Shown: positions 35,833 through 48,200 of the stretch, piece by piece
Position numbering within the stretch: position 1 is the first letter of the stretch
Layout of the letters: each line of letters opens with the position of its first letter
Origin: Sphaerolaimus hirsutus
Taxonomy: Eukaryota; Nematoda; Chromadorea; Monhysterida; Sphaerolaimidae
Direction of reading: 5' to 3'
Assembly: GCA_964036195.1 (NCBI GenBank)
Contig: OZ038460.1
Span: 13,829,504-13,893,503 of the forward strand
Length of the DNA: 64,000 nt
Position numbers and translations under genes: made by a program
Notes under the pieces: generated by a model
Seen by the model: only the letters and a program-made list of their open reading frames with translations
The model's database searches: none
Told to the model about the DNA's origin: nothing

Positions 35833-36025
35833 AGTGGGTAATACGCGAGCATGATACTTATGCGCACACGCGTTCAAAAAAGGTGTCTTTTTAACTATTT
35901 GGTTTTTATTGATGATGACGTCATGGTGTGTTTCCTTATAAACTTGCATGGCTCGCCATTTCCCCCCTCACTGACACGTGTGCACTCTCCTGCATATTTT
36001 GACCTTCATTCACATTCTTCTGCAG

Positions 36026-36063
36026 ACAATAACCATCCCAAGCCAAAGAGAAAAGCCGCTTAG
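36026..36063 (+). CDS. Possible 3'-terminal exon ending PKPKRKAA
   Basis: A good acceptor (CACATTCTTCTGCAG) is followed by DNNHPKPKRKAA and a TAG stop. It could be the last exon of an unseen gene. No partner exon was identified, so this is weak. Confidence 0.2.
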
Positions 36064-36153
36064 ATTGGCCCAATTATTCTTCCCTGTGTGAATAAGTGCG
36101 ATCTGTAAGGTGGGAGGATGTCGTATTCTACGTAAATGGTCGGGCGAAATCTT

Positions 36154-36353
36154 NNNNNNNNNNNNNNNNNNNNNNNNNNNNNNNNNNNNNNNNNNNNNNN
36201 NNNNNNNNNNNNNNNNNNNNNNNNNNNNNNNNNNNNNNNNNNNNNNNNNNNNNNNNNNNNNNNNNNNNNNNNNNNNNNNNNNNNNNNNNNNNNNNNNNNN
36301 NNNNNNNNNNNNNNNNNNNNNNNNNNNNNNNNNNNNNNNNNNNNNNNNNNNNN
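36154..36353. other. Assembly gap, 200 N
   Basis: A run of exactly 200 N, a conventional placeholder for a gap of unknown size. The sides may not be contiguous. Confidence 0.99.
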
Positions 36354-36842
36354 CTTTCTTCGCCTTAGTGCACCTTCCGATTTCATACATTTGATATCTA
36401 TCGACTGCGAAATTTATGTAATGGATGCCATTCGATTTTTCGCCTCGTAACTCTACGCGGGCATGTATTTTGCGCATTGAAACGAGACATGCGAGACAAC
36501 AATTTATTCCGTCCACACATCTTTCATTAGATTCTGCCCTTGGAAAATTTTACTCGCGCCCGGGGTATCTGTCGCCGTGCCGCGTCTGAAATAATTGCAC
36601 CGTGGGCGGAATTAATTTTTGTCTTTCTACAATACTTCATTTTGTTATGCGGCTCTTATTTTTTTATTTCCGCAGAGACTACACAGTATAAATGCCTCGC
36701 AAAAGTGAATTTTCTGTAGATGAAAATAGCTGCAAATATAAATACTTTTGTTGCATGTTTGAAATCGGAGTACTTGCTGTTCACATTTGACACTTCCGAA
36801 ATGTGGCGATTCGCCACTGGCGAAAAGTGCTTTGCTACTGCC
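36354..36842. other. Intergenic DNA right of the gap
   Basis: No supported exon. Confidence 0.3.
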
Positions 36843-37978
36843 TACCGTATTTCCCCAAACTACCCCCCGGAGGGGTTAGTATTTTCAGTGGGGAAATTTT
36901 GAGGGGGGTTAAACGAGGTGGTATTTTTTCGCCAGAAATTTTTTGAACTCACAGTACTCATTTGTTGTGTGTAATGTGCGCAGACGTATGTGCCATATGT
37001 AAGAGTTTTGAGTAGGGCTCGAAACTCGATTTTTTTCAAACTCGAGTTCGAGTCGCAACCCCAAATTTTTTCCGGTCGAGTCGGCGAGTCGAGTCAGGCA
37101 AGCCAGTGAAAAGTCGAGTCGAGTCTCGAGTCGAGTCGGATGCATTACTTTTTGGTATGACCCTTGCAGAAATTTTTGATACTGGTTTCTCTTCCAATGT
37201 TTTCACACACACTTAATGAAGTCTAAATGCCAACAGTTCATTTAAATATCAAGATAAAGCAAAAATAGAACTTTTTATCACTCATCATGTGGCTAAAATA
37301 AAGTTGCAAAAATAAAATCAGCCTACGGATGGATAATTAACATCTTTTACAGCATTTTTTGGATCAGTGCCAACATTGTGCAATGCATTTGAGGTGGTGT
37401 GTATATCATGGATGGTGTGTGTATTTCATTATGTAGAATTGTATGGGAACAAGAAATTTGAGTTTTGACACTATTCAATACATACGCCAAGCCAATCGAC
37501 AACATATCATGCATGTGGTATGGAAATGCGCGCTCGCGCGCAAAATTTTTGAAAAATGTGTTAAAAAGTTCATATCAAAATTGATTTTTAGGACATTATT
37601 CAATGGAAACCCTGACTCGAATTTTGCCAAAATTTCGAGTCGAGTCAGGCAAAAACCTCGAGTCTCGAGTTTGGGCCATATTTTTCCGGTCGAGTCAGAC
37701 GAGTCGAGTCGGTACCCTGTTTTACCCTCGAGTCACGAGTCGAGTCGAGTTCGAGCCCTAGTTTTGAGACTATGTGGGCATGTAGATGGTATGTACCCTG
37801 TTCTAACTTAACACAGTCATTGTTTTAACGTGTGGTCACCATTGCTTGGATAACAAACCGCAGCTTTTGTCATTTACGTTCTGTTTACACTTAATTTGGG
37901 GGGGGGGGGGTGTATTTCGAAGGGGGGTTATTAATTCATAGTGGTCATTTTGAGGGGGTATTTCGAGGAAATACGGTA
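36843..37978. mobile_element. TA-flanked element, TACCGTATTTCC ends, split by a hAT-like insertion
   Basis: TACCGTATTTCCCC at the left and GGAAATACGGTA at the right are inverted copies; G-runs next to the ends match 1345-1778. The element at 37013-37760 lies inside. Confidence 0.6.
37013..37760. mobile_element. hAT-like element, TAGGGCTCGAAACTCGA terminus, GAGTC core
   Basis: Termini TAGGGCTCGAAACTCGA and TCGAGTTCGAGCCCTA are flanked by a perfect 8-bp duplication GTTTTGAG (37005-37012 and 37761-37768). CGAGTCGAGTC arrays flank a middle of about 450 bp and point the same way on both sides. Confidence 0.9.
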
Positions 37979-38603
37979 TTTACTTCCCCCAAACCGTCCA
38001 CGCGGCGCGGGTGTCATTATTATGTATAAATCTCAACTTCAATAATATAAATTTAATTGAATTAGCTGAGAACAATTATTTTCCAGTTTGCTTGAGTAGC
38101 CTTTTGTCTGAGCTGATTGTGGCGTTCGGCGGAAAAAAAAAACTATTTACTTGGGGATTTTGCGCAACTTGTTTGGGTAGTTAGCGACTAGGGATGGCCG
38201 GTATTTTTTTTCTTCAAAATGTTGTTGAAAAACCACTATACTCCAGTTACTTTACACCTTGCACCCGTGGTTCCCCCTGGAAGCGTGCCAACGATCTTTT
38301 ACGCATGCGATTTTCACAGAAAGATGAAAAAGTCAACTCTGTTATAAGGCTATTCTTTAACTTATCCACAACAATGATTTTTTCATCTTTTACTTCAAAA
38401 TCGCATGCTTTATCATCGTTGGCACGCTTCCAACGTGAGACATAAATGAGTGCGAGGGCAGAGTATCATGTCCGCCCAGTATACTAGCGACTAAATAAAT
38501 GAGAGCATCATGGCACTTGACCTCGGCTGGGCAACTTCTCGCCGCTGTTGTTGTATTTAGCTTGTTTGCATTACCTTGAATGCTTTACATTGTAGGCTTG
38601 TTC
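37954..38603. repeat. Segmental duplication, copy 1
   Basis: Matches 52463-52861 at an estimated 95% from GGGGGTATTTCGAGG to TGTAGGCTTGTTC, except for a 245-bp insertion at 38239-38483. The right edge is the point where the BEL element is inserted in the other copy. Confidence 0.8.
38239..38483. mobile_element. 245-bp non-autonomous element with paralogous empty site
   Basis: It begins TACTCCAGTTACTTTACACC and ends GTCCGCCCAGTATA. The duplicate near 52740 lacks it (CACTACTAGCGAC uninterrupted). TA on both sides fits a TA target duplication. A diverged copy is at 44073-44312. Confidence 0.75.
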
Positions 38604-39258
38604 GGGCTGCAAATATTTAAATGATTATATTTCTGTGTAGTGTAACTGAAAAGTGAGCTCGTATAATTTCATATAAAAAGTTTTACAAAACCAGCTTTGC
38701 AAATTCACGAAAGCGCAATTAAACTGTTCCACTCTAAAAACGTCAGGTTTTCACTGTGTAGCTTATCTAGGCAATTCGTGTTGCATCTATAATACCTAAG
38801 CAAAACTTCTCGAATGTGTTTTTTTAAAGTTCTCATATTCTGAAGGTTTGAAAACCACTGAGTATTGTGACAAATATGGATTGTTATATTGACAATTATA
38901 TCGACGTTTCAGGTGTGATCTAAGTACAAAAACGCTCTTTTCAACAACAATAGCTTCGATGAGATTTTTTTCTACCCCCGTGGTGTTTTCTTCCTTTTTT
39001 AATTGCAAATCAAAATATTATAAATACAAGCTTACCGCACACACACTATATCTCCTTCGCAGAAAAGCAAGCAATTATCGCCTACGGTGATAATCTACAA
39101 GCCACCAGACCGTAACCACTCAATCTCCGGTCTCGGTGCGGCACGGCCGCCGACTCGCAGTGAACGCTCGGCGGCAGCGGCAGCACCAGCGGCGCGCCCG
39201 AGCGGCGGTGGCGTGCGCCGGTAACAACGGCAGCGGCGGCGACGCCAGCTGCTATGCT

Positions 39259-42200
39259 ATGCCGCGCCGGCAGCAAGCCGGGCGCTACGCCGGCGGCGCG
39301 TCGTCAAAGTCCAAGTCGGGCGCCGGTGGACGCGGCCTCCTGTCGCCTAATGGCCACCACCAGCACAGATTGTACAGGTTGGCTAGCATGTTGGCGCGAT
39401 TGTGGCGCCGTTTTAGGGCTGCGCCAGGCCCCAAGGATGTCACGAAACCGTGCGTCACAACCCGGTACCAGATTATTTTTAACTCGGAACCGAAATTTGA
39501 ACATTTTGGAAGCGTTAGAACCGAACCGGAACCGAAACTCAGAACCGGAACTGATAACCGGAACCGAGAACCTATACCCGAACCGAAATCTTTTGGAACC
39601 GAATATCGAGAACTGTAACCGAAGACATTGAAATTCCCAACCCGGCCATAAATACATACAATTCCAACCAACCGTTCCCTCCCAGACTGTGCCAGTACGT
39701 CGCGCGACGGCCCGCGCTCGCCCTGTTCGTGTTCGGCGCTCTGTCGGGCATCGTGTTCAGTCTCGGCGTGCAGCTGGCGTCGCCGTGCGTCCAGGCGCAC
39801 CCCCGAAGCGCCCAGTGCACCTGGTGCCACAGTGCGGGCAGACCCGTCAAATTGGTCAAGCCGAATGAGGCACTCACTAAGAGGTTGGTTGTGTTGACTC
39901 GATCCGTGTTCGAGCTGTTTTGAAAGCATACGAGTTTGCGAGAATCAGACTGTCAACTACCGTTGACAGCTGTAAAAATAATTCATTCGGGTAAACTCAA
40001 GTGTGTTCAAAACAGATTTTCAGCCTTTCGAACAATTTGTTTGACTGCAAATATTTTAATGGATTATATTTCCCAAAGACGAGTTTTCCAAATTTTGACG
40101 GTGTGGGGTACTTGTGTGCGTGGCCATATTGTATCATGCCCACCAATCACAATGTGTTGGAATGAAGGGAAAGTCGTCGGTAACTTGTTGATATTTCGTT
40201 ATGCAGTTGTCATTGATTTCATTATGCAATCCCACACACTTTGTCTTACCCTATGCTATACTTAGTAATTAGTTAGATTATTAGATGTCTTGCCCTATGC
40301 ATTTCACTCTTTCAGGTGGCGCCGATCGACCATGTACGGCAGCGTGGGCGACTCGGGCACGTTGTTCAACGGCAGGCCCTCCAACCCGCAGCCCATTCAT
40401 TTCACCGGACGCGTCGCAGTCGGCGACGTCTACAAGAGCGACATCATGGGCGAGCGGCCGACGTGGGGCGGCGGCTTGCAGCTGCCCCAGAAGAGGAGTC
40501 TCATATTGGTGGGCGTCATGACGGCGCAGAAGTACGTGGACAGTCGCGCGTGGAATGTGTGGAGGACGTGGGCGCAGCAGGTGCGTGATATTGGTATACT
40601 CGGCGAACCGCAAAGTATGCGCCCAAAGCTATTTATGTCTTGGTCGATAACGCGCGAGCTAGATACTTATGTAATTATTTATGTATTAAAATATTAAAGG
40701 AAAAAGAAAAGGAAAATTAAAAAGAAAAAGGCGGAGTCGCGTACAAACGGAATGTTTTTTCACGCCATTTTAATTTATTTTTTTGCTGGGATTAATTTTT
40801 TTTATAAATGATGACGTCATGATGGAGTGTTTCCTTCAGAAAAATGCATAGCATGCGGTCCGCCGAGTATACTTGAATTGATTGTGTTGACGTCACAAAT
40901 GAGCATCGTTCACGCTAGTTCAGATCCCCGGCGAGGTGTTCGTGTTCGTGTCCGAGCAGACGGAAGTGCGCCCTGAGCACACTCTAGAGCTGCCGGTGAT
41001 CCGGCTGGCCGGCGTCGACGACAGCTACCCGCCGCAGAAGAAGTCGTTCGTCATGATGCGCGTCATGGCCGACTACGGCCTGGGCCGCTTCGACTGGTTC
41101 CTGCGCGCCGACGACGACCTCTACGTGCGCGCCGACAAACTGGAAGCCTTGGTGCCACTCCCAGACCCTGTAAAGAGCCCTGTAAAATGTAAAATGTCCT
41201 GCAAAGTGTCTAAAGTCATGGAAAATTCCCTGCAAAATGGCAAACGAGTTGCCATTTTGCAGGGCATTTTCCATGACTTTTGACACTTTGCATGACATTT
41301 GACATTTTACAGGGCTCTATACAGGGTTCGGGAGTGCCCCCAGCTCCGTTCGCTCGACCCCGCCGCGCCGCGCTACATCGGCCAGGCGGGGCTGGGCGCC
41401 GGCGCCGAGTACGGCATGCTGTCGCTGGCGCACAACGAGAACTACTGCATGGGCGGGCCGGGCGTCATACTGAGCAGCGCGGCGATGGCGCAGTTGAAGC
41501 CACACCTGGCCGACTGCCTGGCCAACATGTACACCACGCACGAGGACGTCGAGGTCGGCCGGTGCGTCAGGCGCACGCTCGGCGTGCCCTGCACTTGGAG
41601 TTACGAGGTTGGTGCGGCTATTGGTTAAGCGCTCTTTGAACATTCGAATTTCTATGGTAGTGAAGTGACTGATAACTGTAATCTGTATGTCTTATCCCAC
41701 CTGAATATGGGCAATTTTGTCACAACCCGCAACTCCCCATTATGCTCACACATTCTCATTACACTCATTCCAAGGGGGGATATCTCTAGGGAGAGTTTAT
41801 TCGTGGAAATACGGCATAATAACACATCTACGTTTGGCAAGTTACCGGTCTGTTAATTCTCGCGCGAATGAACGATTCAGATACGCGTTCATTTTCAAAC
41901 GTAGCCGTAAGTCCTCCGTTGCTGTGTTCATGCAATCCACATTCTCATCTGTGGGAAAACTCGGCAAAAAAGATGTCATCGTTCGGAATAAATATGATGA
42001 ACTGCGATTTTTCCTCTAGTCTGGCAAACCGACAGTGTTTTCATTTGTATGAACGGTGCACGGCCTTGATAATATTTTTTTGCCGCATCTGCGATTTGCG
42101 CATTTGTGTAAATAAGTGCAGATTCTTTTTGCTGTGTGAGTTGCAAACGTAAATATGTTACTCCGCATGGCGAATGTTTGCATGCCAAAATTTCGTATCT

Positions 42201-45200
42201 GATTAACTTGAATACTGATCTTGTTGTGTGTTTTTTGAGATCGAACGTATTTATTTACATCGATGTATTCAATTGATTTCGGCTTTTCTGCCAAATTTAC
42301 CACATTTTAAGGCTATTTCAAACAAATATTGGGTTTGAAAAAGGGAGGTAAAATGTATTTAGGTAGTCTGTACAAAGGATTAGCACACTCGATGAAGCAA
42401 TTGCGCAGTTGTTTTGCCTTTTGCAAGGCAAAAAAAAACATTAGATGTAATATTGCCGAAAATTTATGTTTCGCTTTGACGTGCAAATTAGCATGAAAAT
42501 CAAGAAAATGGTCGTCTGCATTCACATTGGTCACTGCCGCTGGGGCGACATAAATTTCTGAACATAATGGCGTAAAAATAGATAAGCTGAGCGCCACCTG
42601 CAATTTGCTAAGGTGATTCAAACGCATTCAAGCTCAAATGTCAAGTTTCGCCGGCCAAGAATCACCTGCACAAAGATCGTGTTCAGTTTTGTGTAGGTTG
42701 GCCGTGGGCGTGACACCAATTGAAGTGTAAACATTTTGCATTCATAAATATTTTGTCTCGCAAAAATGTCTGCGAAATGGCGGCATGACTGTGATTCGGT
42801 CCAGTGCCATTTATGCAAGATTCAAGGTGTTAAAATACCCGTCACAAAATAAATATTCACAATTTTAACCAATGGCGTATTTGACCTTGGCACATTTATA
42901 TCTTTAAATTGCTCATTAAAGGTTTTGTTTGACTAAGAAAATGGAAATAATCCTCCCGTAATCGTATGCGTTCACGGCCGTATGGAATGTGTTTGATTTG
43001 TGTAATTGCTGCAATGTGTGAATGTGGACGGAAGGAATGGATGGGATATAGGGCCCACACACGCTAGTTGACATCGACACCAAATGTCAACTGGTGCCGA
43101 TCCCGATCCAAAGCTTGCTGACGAATGGACGAACGACATTCAAACGCAATCTTTGAATTAGGAACGGAACCAGTTGACATTTGGTGTCGATGTCAACCAG
43201 CGTGTGTGGGGCCAGCGGGAAACGTCACGGAATTCGGGGCCAAAAATCTGATGAAAAAAAGCCGCAATTAGAAAAAATTAATAAGATTTAACGCTGCTCG
43301 CAGATGCAGAACATCTTCTACCAGAACCGGTCGTCGGCGGGCGCGTTCGCGGGCGACTTGAACGTGGCCGAGGTGCACACGGCCACCACGCTGCACCCGC
43401 TCAAGGAGCCGGCGGTTCGTTGTACTGCCAGTGTTAATTTTTGCTGCACGTCGACCGGTTTAAGTTTCGGATTCCGCTTTAAGTTTCTGCTCACTTGAAA
43501 TTTGCAACTGATTCTCACTTGACAGCAGACTCACCGCAAAAGTTGACGAGGGTGTAGCGGCCGTAATGAAAACCCGGCCGTAATGAAAGCCTGGACGTAA
43601 TGTATGCCCACCCGGCCGTAATGAAAGCCTGGCCGTAATGTAGGGGATGCTACATTCCGGCCGGGCTTTCATTACGACCGGGTAGGCATACATTACAGCC
43701 AGGCTTTCATTACGGCCGGGTTTTCATTACGGCGAAGCCCCCGCCAAAGTTGACAGTGGATGTCCAAAACATTTATGAATTTTGAAATGAAGCTTGCCTG
43801 AAATTGGCCCCTTGAAGGGGTGTGGATATCAATCGAATTAGCTGTCGAATCAGCATTCCAATTACATCACCAACTTTATTCTCCCCAACACCCAGGTGAT
43901 GATGCGCGTGCACTCGTTCATCCGCGGCCAGAAAACAGCCGACGCCCGTTTCCGCGTGGTGCAGCTGGCCCGCGACCTGCTCATGTCCAGTGAGCAACTG
44001 GAGCTGCTCGGCCATGCGCCCAATGAGGATGAACTGTTCAAGTGTTTGTTTAATTTAATTAATCTTCTGTGTTTACTCGAGTGACTTTACACCTTGCACG
44101 CGTGGTTCACGCTTCCACCGTGCCAATGATTTTTAAAATAATAACATATTTCATTAAAAAGTTGAATAAATAATCGCTGTTATATCGCCATACGTTAATT
44201 TGTTCACAACAATGATTTTTAATTTTTTACAAAAAAGCCATGCTTAAATTGTTATTGGCACGCTTCCAATGTGGGACATAAATAACTGCGCGTGCAGAGT
44301 ATCAAGTCCACCGTCTTACAATCGTGACTTCCCTTTGATGGTGCGCCTTATGTAACGCAGACGGCAACCTTGGAAAGATGCCAAGTATGCGCAAGTATGA
44401 ACCGCGCAGCACGGCCGACCTGCTCGTGTGGGACTATTTTTCTGGCTCTCCAAACATTCTGTTTTGCAGCAAGGCGCTCAACTGCCCTCGACACAATGTG
44501 GAGCACCACTGGAAGTACGCAATGAACGGCGCTGTCAGACAGGTTATCCCGGACCCTGTAAAATGTCAATTGTCATGCAAGTGTCAAAAGTTATGTACCT
44601 AAAATGCCCTGTGAAATGTTAAATTTTATTCCCTTCAGTTGACGTCTGACATTTTTCATAACATTTTACATCACTTTTGACACTTTGATAACATTTGACA
44701 TTTTACAGGGGGAGTTTACAGGGTTCGGGATTGACACCAGTAGTGCAGTCAAATCTGTAATTTACCTGCTTATTGTTGGACAATTAGGTTTAGGGTCTTT
44801 CAGACCGGTACAGGAGTCAACTGGTTAATTTATTGTGTCCGTTGTGACGAAGACATTGAATTGGATTGTAGCTTAAAAATAGGACGTGGGATGTGTAAAA
44901 ACATTAAAAACATTAAATTAATTAAAACATTATTTACATTAAACGTATTTGAGGTATATTGTGTTGCTCATATACCCCAAAATAGAACATCAATAACCGG
45001 AAGTGATTGTTACACAAGGAATATTACACGCACAACAATACTACATCATTGCGCATGCGCACACACATCCACTATTATGCAGATGTTCGACTATTTCAAT
45101 CGCAACGCTCGTTCGCGGGGGCGACTTTTGAGCTTCGAACGCGTCCAATACGGCTACATGCGCGTCGACCCGCTGCACGGCGTCGATTACATACTCGATC

Positions 45201-48200
45201 TGGTGCTCTTGTTCAAAAAGTTCAAGGTTAAATCTCCACTTTGAATGTTTTTTATCCCGGGTTACTCTAGATTTTGACTTTCCGTCGGGTTGGATAGATC
45301 GATAGCAAATCGCTCCAGATTGGTAGATAGCTGTCCCATGGGGGGGGGGGTGTTCAGGGAAAGTAGCTAGGGATGGCCAAAAAAAGGTTTTTTTCAACGA
45401 CAGTTTTTTTTAAATAATAAAACCGTTTTTTTCTTCAAAAAAGGGTTTAACCGTTTTTTTTCAAAAGCTCCCAGATATGGCCATGAGTCAACATATAAAC
45501 AGGTGAATAAGACAGGTGACAGTACTTTGTGATGTTATATATATAGCCATATAATGGCTGTGGAGTCATGGGATAGCATTATAAATGGTGAGTTCTGTCT
45601 AAAATATCCATTTTACGTCGACTTATTATGTATATGGCCTTTTGTCGAACGTCCATGATTTCAAGTGAAGTTGGTCATGGAAAAGTCCTTAAATAAGGTT
45701 ATAAGAGCAGGCTAACACATTGCCAGTAGTGTTTCACACTGTGCAAGTATGTCGGGGCACATTGGGTGTATATATATACTAGGGTTCAAACGGGACCGGT
45801 TTTTCGGACCGGGACCGGGCATGGCCTTTTTCAATTGTCGGGACCGGGACCGGGACTGGGGTGTCGGGACCGGGACCGGGACCGCCCAGTCCCGACTTTT
45901 TGCCGAACCATGTACCGGGACCGCGGTCCCGTTTGAACCCTAATATATACTACACTAGCATATCGTGGCTTATTATGACACAATAGCACAAACAAATGGA
46001 AGCTTTTACACTAAAAGTGCCGCAAAACCAATGAAAACAACCACAAATAGTCATGTGCATGTGAAATTGCGCACTTGTGCGCAAAAAATTGCAAAATACC
46101 TAGTGCTTAGTACTAAAAATTTTGGTCAAGGTTAAAAAAACGGTTTCGATGGGTTTTTTTTTAATAAAACGTTTTTTATTATAAAAAAAACCTTGGCCAT
46201 CCCTAATAGTAGCCAAAAAGCATTGCCTCTGGGATAGATAGATGCTGGGCGTTTTGAATGGGTGGGGTTACCCCCCACCCCCTATCCCATCCCTGTTACC
46301 ATCGCCAAACCACCAAAACCGAATGTTTTGCAGGGTCGTCGCGCGACAATCTCCGTGCGCCGGCACGCGTACGCGCAGCAGGCGTTCGCCCCAGCCGAGC
46401 TAGCCACCGAGCGGCAGTGGCGCCGCGTGGAGCGACTGGCCCAGCTGCACCACGGCGGCAATGCGACCGCGCAGAATAGCTTCCTGGTGGATCAGGTGCT
46501 GGAAGAACAGGAGCAGGATGAACAGGTGCTTGCCGCGGCTACTGTGCACTTTGTGCTGCCGCTGGCTGCTAGGTTGAACACTTTCCGGTTGGTGTGCTTT
46601 AGTGTGGATATTTGTGTGTAAACATGGGGTTTTAGATTTGCACATTTAGAAAAGGATTTTCAACGGTAGTTCCATTAGTCGACGGGTGTATTGTTATTTA
46701 TGTGTCAACGATCGATTTACATGCGTAGCAGTTGTTTGTGTCACGATATTTTGCTTCGCATCTATGCTTTTGCATATGCAAATAAGGTACAAGCTTCTAT
46801 GCTACCTCACAGCTCTTGTATTATGCTATTATACCTGCGTGAGTCTCGCAGGCGTTTCATGGACAACTTCGAAGATGTGTGTTTGTTGCCCAAATCGGGC
46901 GGCGGCACGGCCGCAGTGCTCACCGTGGTGCTGTTCCACTCGAATTCCAGCGCAGACGACACTGCTATCCGGTGGGTTTCGTGTGGCGTCATTGTCAATT
47001 GTGTTTGGTAGACATTTGTGTCAAGTAGTTTTTATCAAATACCGGGTTTGCTTGAATAATTCCTCCCATTGCTGGACGATTGAGGGAAAAATGATCCCAC
47101 CTTAAAAAATCCCCCGATAATGCATAGAACCAAATTGTTTCGTCCAATTGGAACTAAAAATGGGATGTTATTTAGCTAATAAAGCATATTTCGTGAGATG
47201 ACTTGATAGAAACATTCTTGAAAATTTTGAAAATAATTCCCCCATAGAATAGTTAGTTCCTCCATTAAAAAAGTCTGAAGAATAAAAATTCCCCTGGGGA
47301 ATTATTCGAGCAAATATACTAGAACCTCAACTGTCACATTCCTTCCCCTAAACAGCGCAACCAACCACTCAGGTCCATTCTGCTACAGTACGCGCGCAAG
47401 TACGGCAACGACGTGATCCGCTGGGTGCAGATGGACGCGGGGCAGCCGTTCAGCCGCGGCTTGGCGCTCGCCGAGGGCGCCCGTTCTGCCGCCGCGCGCG
47501 CAGAAGACCCGCTGCTGTTTTTTACGGATGTGGACATTGTTTTCGACGCTGACGCGTTGTACAGAATCAGGATGAACACGGTCAAGGGCAGATCTGTGTA
47601 CTATCCGGTGGTGTTCAGCGAGTTCGCGCCGCACACTTGGCATGGTTTGCTCGATAGCTACTTTGGTCCTAGATTATTTTTGGATAAAGGATTAATTGCT
47701 GCCAGTTTGCACCGCAGCTACACATAAATACCTAGATTAGTTCGTGTAGCCATCTACGTTGATATGTCGAAATGTATCCTGTTTTATCACGTTTATTACC
47801 AGTTTTGGGTATGAAAAAGCCTATCTTTATTACGATGCGTCTCGAAAATTTCTGGGGAAATAATAAACCCCCTCGAATAAGCCCCCTTCGAATAAGCCCC
47901 CCTCGAATAAGCCCCCCTCAAAATTTTCACTCATCTCCAAAAATGTCAAAATCTGCTCAGACGAAAACGCCGTGCCCGACCGGCCATCCCTAGACCCTTC
48001 AGCGCCAGGCGGCACGTGGCGCCAGCACTTGGGCAGGTGGGACACGCGCCGCGGCTACTTCAGGCACTTCGGCTACGGCATAGCTGGCATACACTACAGT
48101 GACTTGGTTTCTGTGGGTGGATTGAACACGGATATTAGGGGCTGGGGATTGGAGGATGTTGATTTGTTTGACAAGTGTCTTAAAAGGAGACCCCGGTTGA

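Noticed and set aside
39285-39929. 214-codon minus-strand frame across the first chondroitin synthase exons
   Set aside because: The plus strand has a complete, family-matching exon chain there; the minus frame is a shadow of GC-rich coding DNA plus an intronic repeat.
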